The notes beneath the pieces were generated by a model. It worked only from the letters and a program-made list of their open reading frames with translations, did not search any database and was not told the DNA's origin. Both the position numbers and the translations under genes were made by a program. Positions 1-8,282 of a DNA stretch of 64,000 nt are shown piece by piece (the stretch's first letter is position 1; every line of letters begins with the position of its first letter). Origin of the DNA: Streptomyces sp. NBC_01314 (GTDB lineage Bacteria > Actinomycetota > Actinomycetes > Streptomycetales > Streptomycetaceae). The stretch lies in NCBI RefSeq assembly GCF_041435215.1, contig NZ_CP108394.1, forward strand, positions 3,968,001 to 4,032,000, given 5' to 3'.

Positions 1-102
1 TTCCAGGCCCCCCGCGAGGGTGAGCCGGCCCGCACGCCAGATCCGCCGGGGCCCTCGCGTCCGCTGCTCGACCCGCGAGATCAGACCCGGGAAGGTGCCC
101 AT
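1..102 (-). CDS. N-terminal fragment of a leftward gene cut by the window edge, unknown function
   Basis: An open frame runs leftward from an ATG at 102 off the window start. It gives 34 residues beginning MGTFPGLISRVEQR and rich in Arg. Third codon positions are strongly G/C, as in the real genes nearby. An AAGGA-like stretch sits almost against the ATG, so the ribosome site is weak and another start is possible. The fragment is too short to recognise. The 154 bases between it and the next gene show no clear structure. Confidence 0.35.
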   Translation of the reverse strand, partial: MGTFPGLISRVEQRTRGPRRIWRAGRLTLAGGLE

Positions 103-256
103 GTCCTTGGGGGCACGATGGCCGGATTAACCCCTTCGAGTGAAGCAACGTTCAGCGACGGATCGGCAGGTCGACGGATCGACGGATTGCTCAGGCGACG
201 AGATGTGACGGCCGGCACCGCACCGGCGGTCTGTGGAACCTTCGACACCGTTCGTC

Positions 257-646
257 TCAGGGCGCCAAGTCCGCCACGAGCACCTTGTTGAGCTGCTCCA
301 CGGTCGCCGGGGACTCGCGTTGGAAGGCGGCGAAGTCGAGGCCGTCGTCGCCCATGACGGTCAGGAGGGTGCGCTCACCGACGGCGACGACGATGACGTG
401 CCCGGCACCGCACCGCACGACGACCTCGCGGAGCGCGCCGGCACCGGACTGGTCGGCCATGCGGCGGCTGACACCGAGGGTGGCCGCGGCGAGCGCGGCG
501 ACGGACTCGGGGTGCACCTTGTCGACGTCGGCGACGACGAGGAGCCCGTCCACGGTGGACAGGACGCTCTCGGAGACGCCCATCACCCGATCACGCAGCG
601 AGGCCAGGATGCCGGTCAGCGATTCGGTCGATGCGTGTGCGGTCAT
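257..646 (-). CDS. Roadblock/LC7 domain protein
   Basis: This 129-residue cytosolic protein has the Roadblock/LC7 pattern. A helix (about residues 8-22, LTGILASLRDRVMGV) is followed by strands around VDGLLVVADVD, a central helix, then VVVRCGAGHVIVVAVGERTLLTVM. Such proteins form dimers that act as GTPase-activating or scaffold partners of small GTPases, and in Streptomyces they usually sit in conservons with a GTPase. No GTPase or sensor kinase is adjacent here. I chose the ATG at 646 because AAGGAG lies 9 bases upstream; an upstream in-frame extension is Pro/Arg-rich and lacks such a site. It is probably the last gene of the leftward operon that begins near 2499. Confidence 0.8.
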   Translation of the reverse strand: MTAHASTESLTGILASLRDRVMGVSESVLSTVDGLLVVADVDKVHPESVAALAAATLGVSRRMADQSGAGALREVVVRCGAGHVIVVAVGERTLLTVMGDDGLDFAAFQRESPATVEQLNKVLVADLAP

Positions 647-731
647 GGGCACGTGCTCCTTGGTCCAGACGTCTGCGTAAGTGTGCGGTCCGAGCCGCAA
701 GGGGTGTTGTGCAAGTCCCGCACAGCACCCC

Positions 732-1292
732 CTAGTCGGAGAGGTGCCGGTCGGACTCGGGGAGAGCCCGCAGCCCGTGGCGGACGCGCCGCAGCATTTC
801 GAGGGAGGGTTGGTCGGCGAGCAGTTCCTCGGCCGACAGCAGAGGCAGCGGTGGGAAGGGGGGCGGCACGGCCGGGTTGTCCGGCGTGTCGTCCCCGGCA
901 TGCACAGGAACCGGTGCGGCGCCCCGTACGGGTAACGGCGGCGGTCCCGCGGCAGCGCCCCGTACGGATAACGGGGGCGGTCCGTCGGCAGCATCCCTGG
1001 GTTCGGCGCGCGACGGCCGTTGTGCGGCGGCGGCACCGGGCGGGGTGGGCGGTGGCTGTTCGGCCGTCGCGCCACCGGGCTCGGTGGATGGCGGTGCTTC
1101 CTGGGTCGGGCGGACGGGCGCGGCGGACGGCGGTCGTACCGCCGCCGTGGGGACGGGCACGGCGGGCGGTGGGGTTTCGGTGGGCGGGACCAGGTGGTCG
1201 TCCACGGCGGTTCTCGGAACCGAACGCCTTCGGAGGCGGGCGGCCTTGCTGCGTATGCGGCGCTTGCGGGCCGGGTCTTTGTCGGGGCTCAC
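732..1292 (-). CDS. Pro-rich hypothetical protein in the Roadblock operon
   Basis: The product is 186 residues. It has a basic N-terminus (DPARKRRIRSKAARLRRR), a long Pro/Ala/Gly-rich middle with repeated VRGAA and PPPL blocks, and a more ordered C-terminal tail of about 45 residues (LLSAEELLADQPSLEMLRRV). The GTG start overlaps the stop of the upstream gene in a GTGA, so translation is likely coupled. No known domain is visible. The disordered middle with one short helical tail suggests an adaptor or tethering role, but that is inference. Several other frames are open across this very GC-rich segment; the overlapping start and the operon context favour this one. Confidence 0.6.
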   Translation of the reverse strand: MSPDKDPARKRRIRSKAARLRRRSVPRTAVDDHLVPPTETPPPAVPVPTAAVRPPSAAPVRPTQEAPPSTEPGGATAEQPPPTPPGAAAAQRPSRAEPRDAADGPPPLSVRGAAAGPPPLPVRGAAPVPVHAGDDTPDNPAVPPPFPPLPLLSAEELLADQPSLEMLRRVRHGLRALPESDRHLSD

Positions 1293-2128
1293 TGCCCGTC
1301 CTTCGCTCCGAGGTCTCCGATGGGAGAGCCTCCACCGGGCCTGCGTCGGGGCAGGGGACCGGCTCTCGGTGACGGCTCGTCGGATGCCGACTGCCTCTGC
1401 GGGATCCGGGGCGCGGTGCTGGGCCGGCTGTCGGGCTCGGTCCTGGTCTCCCATCGGACGGCCTCCTGCGATTCCAGCCTGATCAGGTCCAGCATCACCG
1501 CGTAGAGGCCGCGCCCCCGGGCGAAGGCGATGTCACGCGGAGTGCGGCGGCCGTTGACGCTCTCGACGAGGTCGCGGTGGCGTCGGGTCAGCCGGCCGTC
1601 GTGTTCCGGGGTGTCGCTGCCGGTGACCGGTTCGGGCCGGACTCGGGCCAGTTCGCCCGCGGGGCCCCACAGCCGGGTCAGCAGCGCCATACGGCGGGTG
1701 GTCTCCTCGGCCAGCGGCCGCGGCTCGACGCCGGGCCGGGTGAGGAGGGTGGGTTGCCGTTCGGTCAGTTCCCAGCCGCCGGGCGGGCTGAGCGCCATCG
1801 CGAAGGCCCCGTCGAACACGGCCGCCGTGCAGACGACCTCCAGCTCGGCGGCGCCGATCAGACCGGTGGCAGCCAGGTGCAGATCGAGCCGGTCGGCGTC
1901 GGGTTCGGCCACGCGGGCCGCCAGCCAGGCGTCGTCGTCGATCCGGCCCGAGGCGAGCAGCGTGGACGTCGCGGTCGGCGCGCCCGGTGTCTCGATCGCG
2001 CCGATCAGGCCGTCCCGCAGGTGAATCGTGCCACCAGGGAAACCCGATACCCGCACCGTGCCGGTATGGCCCTCCTGGTGCAGTGCCTGCAGAAGCGCGG
2101 GTACGTTGCGCGCTGAGGGTGTTTTCAC
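1289..2128 (-). CDS. PATAN/DUF4388-like domain protein
   Basis: The product is 279 residues. The first ~65 residues (LLQALHQEGHTGTVRVSGFPGG, then IHLRDGLIGAIETP) match the pattern of DUF4388/PATAN domains: a 'GTL..v' strand, then a 'G.i.l.dG.i..A' hairpin, then a helix before a short linker. A second conserved block (residues ~100-230) includes RRHRDLVESVNGRRTPRDIAFARGRG, typical of the helical segment that follows. The C-terminal ~45 residues are disordered and basic. PATAN proteins are linked to two-component and small-GTPase signalling. The GTG start overlaps the upstream stop (GTGA), and its own stop overlaps the next start, so three genes appear translationally coupled. Confidence 0.65.
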   Translation of the reverse strand: MKTPSARNVPALLQALHQEGHTGTVRVSGFPGGTIHLRDGLIGAIETPGAPTATSTLLASGRIDDDAWLAARVAEPDADRLDLHLAATGLIGAAELEVVCTAAVFDGAFAMALSPPGGWELTERQPTLLTRPGVEPRPLAEETTRRMALLTRLWGPAGELARVRPEPVTGSDTPEHDGRLTRRHRDLVESVNGRRTPRDIAFARGRGLYAVMLDLIRLESQEAVRWETRTEPDSRPSTAPRIPQRQSASDEPSPRAGPLPRRRPGGGSPIGDLGAKDGQ

Positions 2129-2499
2129 GCCAGCACCTCTCGGGCCCGGTCGCCGAGACTGCGCAGCGCCAGGGCCACGTTCGCCCGGTCGCGGTCGAGA
2201 CCGGCCGCCAGCAGCAGCGGGTCGCCGGCCGGCCGGTCCACGGAGAGCAGCACCTGATGGCGTCTCCTGCTGGTCATGACCACGCTTTCCAACGCACCCT
2301 CGGCCCCCGCCGCGCAGAGCCGCTCGGAGATCAGGGTGGCGAGATCGGAGCACTCCGCCCCCGTACCCGCCTGGGCGGCGTCGCCCGCCGCCGCGTACGT
2401 GAGGCCCGTGACCGCGTCGACGAGGGCGACGCCGGTGACGCCGGGAGAGTCGAGAAGCCGGTTCAGGGAGGTCTGGAGCGCAGTCACCCGTTCCCCCAT
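2125..2499 (-). CDS. Roadblock/LC7-like protein, first gene of the leftward operon
   Basis: The product is 124 residues and follows the same plan as the divergent neighbour at 2653: a helix with a 'GVTGVALVDAVTGLTYA' strand pair, a middle helix, ESVVMTSRRRHQVLLS, and an ending helix with ANVALALRSLGDRA. This is a Roadblock/LC7-like fold and the two genes look like divergent paralogues. I chose the ATG at 2499, which has GGAGGG close upstream; an in-frame GTG at codon 5 is an alternative. Its stop overlaps the GTG of the PATAN-like gene. The promoter presumably lies in the 150-base region shared with the rightward gene. Confidence 0.7.
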   Translation of the reverse strand: MGERVTALQTSLNRLLDSPGVTGVALVDAVTGLTYAAAGDAAQAGTGAECSDLATLISERLCAAGAEGALESVVMTSRRRHQVLLSVDRPAGDPLLLAAGLDRDRANVALALRSLGDRAREVLA

Positions 2500-2572
2500 T
2501 CGCCCTCCACGTGCACACGCCGCGCAGTACTTTGAACACCAACTTCCGTAACAAGCCAAAGAGTTGATGTTT

Positions 2573-2623
2573 GTGACCGGTAGGTCACTCGCGTCGATCG
2601 TAGTTGGCCGGGCAGTGACCGGT
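2573..2623. promoter_or_regulatory. Paired TGACC..GGTCA elements between divergent genes
   Basis: The gap between the divergent starts at 2499 and 2653 holds GTGACCGGTAGGTCAC (2573-2588, 6-bp arms with a 4-bp spacer) and TGACCGGTCA (2616-2625, a perfect 10-bp palindrome). Both contain GTGACCGGT; the copies start at 2573 and 2615, 42 bp apart, or about four helical turns. Two phased copies in a shared promoter region suggest a dimeric regulator binding both. The regulator is unknown. Confidence 0.5.
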
Positions 2624-2652
2624 CAGCAGCACTGAGGAATTGGGGCAGCAAT

Positions 2653-3018
2653 ATGAACATCGAGACCGCGCTCAAGGAAGCCATGACCCTCGACGGTGCG
2701 ATCGGTGTCGCGCTGGTCGACTACGAGAGCGGTATGTCGCTCGGAACCCTCGGCGGCGGGCAGCACCTCGACCTGGAACTCGCGGCGGCCGGAAACACCG
2801 AGGTGGTGCGCTCCAAGATGCGCACGCTGGCCTCACTGGACATGAACGACGTGATCGAGGACATCCTGATCACGCTGGGCCGGCAGTACCACCTGATCCG
2901 CCCGCTGACCAGCAGCAAGGGGTCGCTCTTCCTCTACCTCGCACTGGACCGCAGCCGCAGCAACCTGGCACTGGCCCGGCACGGCCTGAAGCGCATCGAG
3001 AACGGCCTCGACGTCTGA
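2653..3018 (+). CDS. Roadblock/LC7-like protein, divergent copy
   Basis: The product is 121 residues and begins MNIETALKEAMTLDG. It shows the paralogous pattern AIGVALVDYESGMSLGTL, a central helix, ILITLGRQYHLIRPL, and a C-terminal SNLALARHGLKRI helix. The fold is Roadblock/LC7-like and closely resembles the product of 2125-2499. GGGG about 7 bases before the ATG serves as the ribosome site. It is transcribed alone and ends in a strong shared hairpin facing rsrA. The orientation suggests a protein made with, but regulated apart from, the leftward operon; the role in the cell is unknown. Confidence 0.75.
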   Translation: MNIETALKEAMTLDGAIGVALVDYESGMSLGTLGGGQHLDLELAAAGNTEVVRSKMRTLASLDMNDVIEDILITLGRQYHLIRPLTSSKGSLFLYLALDRSRSNLALARHGLKRIENGLDV

Positions 3019-3046
3019 ACCCGCCCCACCCCGCCACGCCTCGACG

Positions 3047-3098
3047 ACTGAGCCCGTTCCCTGAACGGCCGGACGGCCGCTCCCGGAACGGGCTCAGT
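3047..3098. terminator. Bidirectional hairpin between convergent genes
   Basis: ACTGAGCCCGTTCC (3047-3060) pairs perfectly over 14 bp with GGAACGGGCTCAGT (3085-3098). The loop holds a smaller GGCC..GGCC hairpin. It lies between the Roadblock-like gene (+) and rsrA (-) and can serve both. Confidence 0.8.
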
Positions 3099-3101
3099 GA
3101 T

Positions 3102-3413
3102 TCAGGTCTCCTGCGGTGTGACCGGCGAGACCGTCACATCGTGCTCGGGCACGGTCTGTCCCGACCGGATCAGATCGATCCGGCCCATCACCTTGGCACG
3201 CAGATCGGTGGGCACGTCGTCCTGCCCGCAGCACCGCTTGACCAGCTTCTTGACGGCCTGTTCGAGCCCGTACTTCTCCAGGCAGGGCGAGCACTCCTCG
3301 AAGTGGTGCTCGAACTTGGTGCAGTCGGAGTCGGGCATCTCCCGGTCGAGGAACTCGTAGAGATGATCGAGGATTTCGCTGCAATCCGTCTCATGCGGCT
3401 CTCCGCAGCTCAT
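3102..3413 (-). CDS. rsrA: Zinc anti-sigma factor RsrA (redox sensor of SigR)
   Basis: This 103-residue ZAS-family anti-sigma factor binds SigR when reduced and zinc-loaded, and releases it when thiol oxidation forms a disulfide. The signature H-x3-C-x2-C is present as His37, Cys41 and Cys44, with Cys11 as the fourth conserved ligand or redox residue. Cys3, Cys31 and the Cys60-Cys61 pair are also present, as in the S. coelicolor protein. The ATG overlaps the last bases of sigR, so the two are translationally coupled, which keeps the pair near 1:1. Length and cysteine positions fit RsrA closely. Confidence 0.95.
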   Translation of the reverse strand: MSCGEPHETDCSEILDHLYEFLDREMPDSDCTKFEHHFEECSPCLEKYGLEQAVKKLVKRCCGQDDVPTDLRAKVMGRIDLIRSGQTVPEHDVTVSPVTPQET

Positions 3414-4081
3414 GAGCCCGAACCTTTCGCTTCGTTCGACTCTCCGGCACCGGCCGGGACAAGCCCGCGGTCACGGGCGTAGTCCTCGAGCATGCCGCGC
3501 AGTTGACGGCGGCCGCGGTGCAGCCGGGACATCACCGTACCGATGGGTGTCCCCATGATGTCGGCGATCTCCTTGTACGCAAAGCCCTCGACATCGGCGA
3601 GATAGACGGCGATGCGGAACTCCTCGGGGATCGCCTGCAGCGCGGACTTCACGTCCGAGTCGGGCAGGTGATCGAGCGCCTGCGACTCGGCGGAACGCAG
3701 CCCGGTCGACATGTGCGACTCGGCGCGCGCAAGCTGCCAGTCCTCGATCTCCTCGGCCGCGGAGCGCTGGGGTTCGCGCTGCTTCTTGCGGTACGAGTTG
3801 ATGAAGGTGTTCGTGAGGATGCGGTACAGCCAGGCCTTCAGGTTGGTGCCCTCACGGAACTGGTGGAAGGACGCGTACGCCTTCGCGTACGTCTCCTGCA
3901 CCAGGTCCTCGGCGTCGGCCGGATTGCGCGTCATCCGCAGCGCGGCCGAGTACATCTGGTCGAGGAATTCCAGAGCGTCCCGCTCGAAACGGGCACTGCG
4001 CTCCGCTGCGGTCTCGGTGCCCTCGGGCTGCTCCGCCTGGCCCCGTTCGGTCCCTGCGTCGGTCCCAGTGACCGGACCCAC
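3410..4081 (-). CDS. sigR: ECF sigma factor SigR (thiol-oxidative stress)
   Basis: The product is 223 residues from the GTG at 4081. Region 2 spans about residues 35-102 ([17 protein letters not shown] and [19 protein letters not shown]). Region 4 spans about 143-200 ([44 protein letters not shown] contains its helix-turn-helix). SigR directs RNA polymerase to genes for thioredoxin, mycothiol and proteolysis after thiol oxidation. The GTG is chosen from the known S. coelicolor protein; GGAGGAG abuts it, an unusually tight spacing. An upstream ATG at 4246 gives an in-frame form longer by exactly 55 residues (separate entry). The gene sits behind a SigR-type promoter, so it should autoregulate. 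Confidence 0.95.
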   Translation of the reverse strand: MGPVTGTDAGTERGQAEQPEGTETAAERSARFERDALEFLDQMYSAALRMTRNPADAEDLVQETYAKAYASFHQFREGTNLKAWLYRILTNTFINSYRKKQREPQRSAAEEIEDWQLARAESHMSTGLRSAESQALDHLPDSDVKSALQAIPEEFRIAVYLADVEGFAYKEIADIMGTPIGTVMSRLHRGRRQLRGMLEDYARDRGLVPAGAGESNEAKGSGS

Positions 4082-4246
4082 CTCCTCCAGCGTCTGTGCG
4101 ATACCGAAACCGGTACCACCAGAATCGGAGGATAGACGACGATCCATGCCCGCCGCCGCCCGAACGGTGCCGCTCTTGGCCGCGTGCAGCACCGTCCAGT
4201 CCAGGTCGGCGCGGCTGCTGCGGCTCGGGCAATAGGTCGAACCCAT
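4082..4246 (-). other. In-frame 5' extension encoding the long isoform SigR'
   Basis: From the ATG at 4246 to the SigR GTG at 4081 there are exactly 55 open codons in frame. AGGAAG lies about 8 bases before the ATG. I recall that S. coelicolor makes an unstable, stress-induced SigR' with 55 extra N-terminal residues, which matches. The segment lies downstream of the SigR-type promoter at 4306-4333, so only that transcript would carry it. Confidence 0.75.
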
Positions 4247-4305
4247 GCGGCGGACTTCCTCTCCTACGACGGGTCAGCACGGTCTTTCGCGCTGTCTGAT
4301 CCGCA

Positions 4306-4333
4306 CAACAGAGGCCCGCCGCTCCGCATTCCC
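4306..4333 (-). promoter_or_regulatory. SigR-type promoter of sigR
   Basis: Read leftward, GGGAAT (4333-4328), exactly 18 bases, then GTTG (4309-4306). This is the SigR consensus GGAAT-N18-GTT. It lies 60 bases upstream of the SigR' ATG and gives a positive feedback loop. Confidence 0.9.
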
Positions 4334-4350
4334 ACCCGCCGCCCGGCCCG

Positions 4351-5061
4351 TCATCCGAGTGACGCGATCCACTCCACGACACCGCCCGTGAGCACCCTCA
4401 GCGCCTCCTCCTGCCCGAGGGGCGCCCGCTTCGGCACGGCGAACCCGTGATCGCCGTACGGCACCTCCACGAGCCCGTACGAGCCTTCCGGGAACTCCTC
4501 CGGCTTCCCGAACGGGTCGTTCCCGCCCTGGACGACGAGCGTGGGCACCCCGGCCCCGAGCAGTTCGCCGGCCCGCGACTTCTCCGGCCTGCCCGGCGGA
4601 TGCAGCGGAAAGCTCAGCGCCAGTACGGCCGCCGCGCCCAGCTCCGTCGCCGTACGGCAGGCCACCCGGGCCCCGGCGCTCCGCCCACCCGCGACCACCG
4701 GCAGCCCCGGTCCGGCAAGCGCGGACCACAGCCCCCGCCAGCCCGCGTCCAGCGTCCTGGGCGCGGGGGCGAGCTTCTTCCCGGCCACCCGCCACGGCTG
4801 CTCCACCAGGGCGACGGTCACGCCGTGTGCCGGGAGCACGGCGGCGAGGGCCCGCAGATCACGCGCCTCGATCCCACCACCCGCGCCGTGACCGACCGCG
4901 AGGACGACTTTCGGCCTTTCGGCCTCGCACCACGTGATGCGGGCCGTACCGGCCTCGGTGTCGACCTCTTCCCTCGCGGCCTCGCTCGCGTCCACTGCCT
5001 CGCTCGTGTCCACTGCCTTGTTCTCGGTCGCCTTGTTCTCGGTCGTCCTGTTCGCGGTCAC
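4351..5061 (-). CDS. Alpha/beta-hydrolase (KANL3/Tex30-like family)
   Basis: The product is 236 residues. After an acidic, repetitive N-terminus (TENKATENKAVDTSEAVDASEA, about residues 7-30) comes a hydrolase core: VVLAVGHGAGGG (oxyanion region), the nucleophile elbow GGRSAGA, then PTLVVQGGNDPFG with a likely acid Asp and GDHGFAV with the catalytic His. This family of small hydrolases is poorly characterised in bacteria. The GTG start lies one base after the stop of the SRAP gene, so the two form an operon. The sigR promoter lies just beyond its 3' end. Confidence 0.75.
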   Translation of the reverse strand: MTANRTTENKATENKAVDTSEAVDASEAAREEVDTEAGTARITWCEAERPKVVLAVGHGAGGGIEARDLRALAAVLPAHGVTVALVEQPWRVAGKKLAPAPRTLDAGWRGLWSALAGPGLPVVAGGRSAGARVACRTATELGAAAVLALSFPLHPPGRPEKSRAGELLGAGVPTLVVQGGNDPFGKPEEFPEGSYGLVEVPYGDHGFAVPKRAPLGQEEALRVLTGGVVEWIASLG

Positions 5062-5062
5062 G

Positions 5063-5878
5063 TCAGAAGAGTGTGCCCTCCTCGGGCCCCTCCAGCTCCT
5101 TCAGCAGCTCTGGACCGTTGTTGCGGACGTTGCTGACGGCTGTGGAGACGGGGTAGGCACGCATCAGCCCGGCGGGCGGCGCTTCGAGCAGACCGCGCAG
5201 GTCGTCCAGGTCCGTACGGGCCGGATCCAGCCATCCTTCCCAGCGGTCGGGCGTGAGCATCAGCGGCATCCGGGGGTGGATCTCGGCCAACGCGTGCGGG
5301 CCGTCCTCCGGGGCCACGGCCAGCGGGGACGTCTCGGCCTCCGTCGTGATCACCGAGCAGGTCGCCCACCAGGCCTGCGGATGGTCGTCGGGCAACGTCC
5401 TGTCCCGCCAGAACTCGTACAGCCCGGCCATCGCGAAGACCGACCCGTCGGCCGGGAGCACGAAGTACGGCTGCTTGCGCGGCCGCTTCTTCTTCCCCTC
5501 GACCTCCAGCTCCCGCTCCCCCTTGGCGGTGACCCACTCGAAGTAGCCGTCGGCGGGCAGGATGCAGCGCCGGGTGGTGAAGGCCCGGCGGAACGACGGC
5601 TTCTCGTGCACGGTCTCCGCGCGGGCGTTGATCATCCGGGCGGCACCCTCGGGGCTCTTGGACCAGGACGGGACCAGACCCCACTTCAGCTTCCGCAGCT
5701 GGCGAACCGGCCTCTTGTCGTCGGCGTCCTTCAAAGGGCGGTCGAGAACCGCGTAGACCTCTTTGGTGGGAGCCACGTTGTAATCCGGCTCCAGAGTCTC
5801 CTCCGGCTCCCACTTCTCGATCTCAAAGACTCCTGCGAGATCCTCGGGCCTACGACTCGACGCATACCGTCCGCACAT
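5063..5878 (-). CDS. SRAP (HMCES/YedK) family abasic-site protein
   Basis: The product is 271 residues. SRAP proteins crosslink through Cys2 to abasic sites in single-stranded DNA and so shield them. The ATG at 5878 places Cys directly after Met (MCGRY), and the enzyme requires Cys2 to be exposed, which fixes the start; a longer upstream extension would bury it. Other conserved residues are visible: Asn in MINARAET, Glu in LPADGYFEW and His in IHPRMPLML. It is the first gene of a two-gene leftward operon. No strong ribosome site precedes the ATG. Confidence 0.92.
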   Translation of the reverse strand: MCGRYASSRRPEDLAGVFEIEKWEPEETLEPDYNVAPTKEVYAVLDRPLKDADDKRPVRQLRKLKWGLVPSWSKSPEGAARMINARAETVHEKPSFRRAFTTRRCILPADGYFEWVTAKGERELEVEGKKKRPRKQPYFVLPADGSVFAMAGLYEFWRDRTLPDDHPQAWWATCSVITTEAETSPLAVAPEDGPHALAEIHPRMPLMLTPDRWEGWLDPARTDLDDLRGLLEAPPAGLMRAYPVSTAVSNVRNNGPELLKELEGPEEGTLF

Positions 5879-5982
5879 AAGTGCCACACTGCCAGGCCCA
5901 CCCGTCACCCGACCACCACCCCCGACGATGGCGCTCCGCGCCGGCCCTGATCGATCGCGACCCCGAGGAGCCACCGCAGAAC

Positions 5983-6705
5983 ATGGAAAGCACCGCAGTC
6001 ACCTCGCTGGCCTCCCTGTGGGACGAGGTCTTCGGTACCCAGCCCGACCCCGACCTCTGGGTCGTCATAGCCACGGCCGTCGCCGCGCTCGCGGCGATCG
6101 TCCCGCACGGCGTCTGGCGGTTCTCGCGCAACGCCATCACCATCGCGCACGAAGGCGGTCACGGTCTGATCGCGCTGCTCACCGGCCGCACCCTGACCGG
6201 CATCCGGCTGCACTCCGACACCAGCGGCCTCACCGTCAGCCGCGGCAAGCCCACGGGCCTCGGCATGATCCTCACCGCCGCCGCCGGCTACACCGCTCCC
6301 CCGCTCCTCGGCCTCGGCGCCGCCGCCCTCCTCGGCTCCGGCCGCATCACCCTCCTCCTCTGGCTCGCCACGATCCTGTTGATCGCCATGCTGGTCATGA
6401 TCCGCAACGCCTACGGCGCCCTGACGGTCGTCCTCGTCGGCGGCACCTTCGTCGTCGTCTCCTGGCTGGCGGGCCCCCAGGTCCAGGCCGCCTTCGCCTA
6501 CGCGGTGGTCTGGTTCCTGCTGCTGGGGGGCGTACGCCCGGCGTTCGAGCTCCAGGCGAAGCGCCGCCGGGGAGGCGCCGGCGACTCCGACGCGGACCAG
6601 CTGTCCCGTCTGACCCACGTGCCGGCGACGGTCTGGCTGCTGATGTTCCACGTGGTCTCGGTATGCGCGCTGCTGGGCGGCGGCCGCTGGCTGCTGGGAC
6701 TGTGA
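5983..6705 (+). CDS. M50-like membrane zinc protease
   Basis: The product is 240 residues with five or six predicted membrane segments. [16 protein letters not shown] carries an HExxH zinc motif (His-Glu-Gly-Gly-His, about residues 53-57) inside or beside a membrane helix, as in the M50B-like family of integral membrane metallopeptidases. Hydrophobic blocks follow around [61 protein letters not shown] and [15 protein letters not shown] chose the ATG at 5983, with GAGGAG 12 bases upstream; an in-frame start at 5881 would add a Pro/Arg-rich leader typical of non-coding GC-rich DNA. It is divergent from the SRAP operon. Confidence 0.75.
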   Translation: MESTAVTSLASLWDEVFGTQPDPDLWVVIATAVAALAAIVPHGVWRFSRNAITIAHEGGHGLIALLTGRTLTGIRLHSDTSGLTVSRGKPTGLGMILTAAAGYTAPPLLGLGAAALLGSGRITLLLWLATILLIAMLVMIRNAYGALTVVLVGGTFVVVSWLAGPQVQAAFAYAVVWFLLLGGVRPAFELQAKRRRGGAGDSDADQLSRLTHVPATVWLLMFHVVSVCALLGGGRWLLGL

Positions 6706-6729
6706 GGCTCTTCGACACCGGGTGGAGCA

Positions 6730-6747
6730 GCGCCCCGAAAGGGGCGC
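6730..6747 (+). terminator. Short GC hairpin with GAAA loop
   Basis: GCGCCCC-GAAA-GGGGCGC: a 7-bp perfect stem closed by a GNRA tetraloop, 25 bases after the M50-like gene. No T-run follows, as is common in Streptomyces terminators. Confidence 0.5.
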
Positions 6748-6787
6748 GGGGCTGTCTCGGTTCCGCGGCTCCGCCGCGATGGGGGCC

Positions 6788-6820
6788 CCTCCCGCTCGAG
6801 CGAAGCCGAGAGTGGGGGAG
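6788..6820. repeat. 33-bp dispersed intergenic repeat, copy 1
   Basis: The 33 bases starting CCTCCCGCTCGAGCGAAG and ending GTGGGGGAG recur without change at 21607-21639. The ends (CTCCC/GGGAG) can pair, and the centre contains the palindrome CGCTCGAGCG. It lies in the leader of aroA. Confidence 0.75.
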
Positions 6821-6934
6821 CGACCAGCCACGACGAACGACGCACCCGACGAACGACCCGAGCTCCCCGACTGCACCCAGCGGAGCGAACCGGCTGAACC
6901 CGGCGGAGCGCGAACCCGCACTAAAGTGGGCCGC

Positions 6935-8266
6935 ATGGCCCTGAACGCACAGCCCGCCCTCTGGCCCGCCCCCCATGCGAGCGGAGCCGTCGACGCGACG
7001 GTCCACGTCCCGGGGTCCAAGTCGGTCACCAACCGTGCCCTCGTGCTCGCCGCCCTCGCCAGCGAGCCCGGCTGGCTGCGCCGCCCCCTACGCTCCCGCG
7101 ACACCCTCCTGATGGTTGCCGCGCTGCGCACGATGGGCGTCGGCATCGAGGAGACCGTGTCATCCAGTTCCTCCGCCGCGGGCGGCTCCGGCGAGGCCTG
7201 GCGCGTCCTCCCCACCGGCCTGCACGGCCCGTCCACGGTGGACGTCGGCAACGCGGGCACGGTCATGCGCTTCCTTCCCCCGGTGGCCGCCCTCGCCGAC
7301 GGCCCCATCCGCTTCGACGGCGACCCCCGGTCCTACGAGCGCCCCCTGAACGGCGTGATCGACGCCCTGCGCGTGCTCGGCGCCCGGATCGACGACGACG
7401 GCCGGGGCGCCCTCCCGCTGACGGTCCACGGCAGCGGTGCGCTGGACGGCGGCCCGGTCGCGATCGACGCGTCCTCGTCCTCCCAGTTCGTCTCGGCGCT
7501 TCTCCTCTCGGCCCCCCGCTTCAACCAGGGCGTCGAGGTCCGCCACACCGGCGCGACCCTCCCCTCCCTCCCTCACATCCGGATGACCGTCGACATGCTG
7601 CGCTCGGTCGGCGCGCAGGTGGACACCCCTGAGTCCGGCGGCGAGCCGAACGTCTGGCGGGTCACGCCGGGCGCGCTGCTCGGCCGCGACCTGACGATCG
7701 AGCCGGACCTGTCCAACGCCCAGCCGTTCCTGGCGGCGGCCCTGGTGACCGGCGGCAAGGTCGTCATCCCCGACTGGCCCACGCGCACCACCCAGCCCGG
7801 TGACCAACTCCGCGAGATCTTCACGGAGATGGGCGGCACCTGCGAACTGACCGAGTACGGCCTGGTGTTCAGCGGCTCGGGTTCGATCCACGGCATCGAC
7901 GTGGACCTGTCCGAGGTCGGCGAGCTGACCCCGGGCATCGCGGCGGTCGCCGCCCTCGCCGACTCCCCCTCGACCCTGCGCGGCGTCGCCCACCTCCGCC
8001 TCCACGAGACGGACCGTCTGGCCGCGCTCACCAAGGAGATCAACGAACTCGGCGGCGACGTCACCGAGACCGCCGACGGCCTCCACATCCGCCCCCGCAC
8101 CCTGCACGGCGGTGTCTTCCACACATACGACGACCACCGCATGGCCACGGCCGGTGCGATCATCGGCCTGGCAGTGGAGGGCGTGCGGATCGAGAACGTG
8201 GCGACGACCGCCAAGACCCTGCCGGACTTCCCCGAACTGTGGGCCGGGATGCTCGGGAAGAACTGA
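6935..8266 (+). CDS. aroA: 3-phosphoshikimate 1-carboxyvinyltransferase (EPSP synthase)
   Basis: The enzyme is 443 residues. It joins phosphoenolpyruvate to shikimate 3-phosphate in the shikimate pathway to aromatic amino acids. Family motifs appear in order: [16 protein letters not shown] near the N-terminus, GNAGTVMRF around residue 100, [25 protein letters not shown] and DDHRMATAG near the C-terminus. I chose the ATG at 6935 because the next ~30 residues match the family N-terminus; longer in-frame starts add unrelated sequence from the repeat-containing leader. rsgA starts 17 bases later, so the two form an operon, an arrangement shared with mycobacteria. Confidence 0.96.
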   Translation: MALNAQPALWPAPHASGAVDATVHVPGSKSVTNRALVLAALASEPGWLRRPLRSRDTLLMVAALRTMGVGIEETVSSSSSAAGGSGEAWRVLPTGLHGPSTVDVGNAGTVMRFLPPVAALADGPIRFDGDPRSYERPLNGVIDALRVLGARIDDDGRGALPLTVHGSGALDGGPVAIDASSSSQFVSALLLSAPRFNQGVEVRHTGATLPSLPHIRMTVDMLRSVGAQVDTPESGGEPNVWRVTPGALLGRDLTIEPDLSNAQPFLAAALVTGGKVVIPDWPTRTTQPGDQLREIFTEMGGTCELTEYGLVFSGSGSIHGIDVDLSEVGELTPGIAAVAALADSPSTLRGVAHLRLHETDRLAALTKEINELGGDVTETADGLHIRPRTLHGGVFHTYDDHRMATAGAIIGLAVEGVRIENVATTAKTLPDFPELWAGMLGKN

Positions 8267-8282
8267 CGGGCGGACCGGAATC

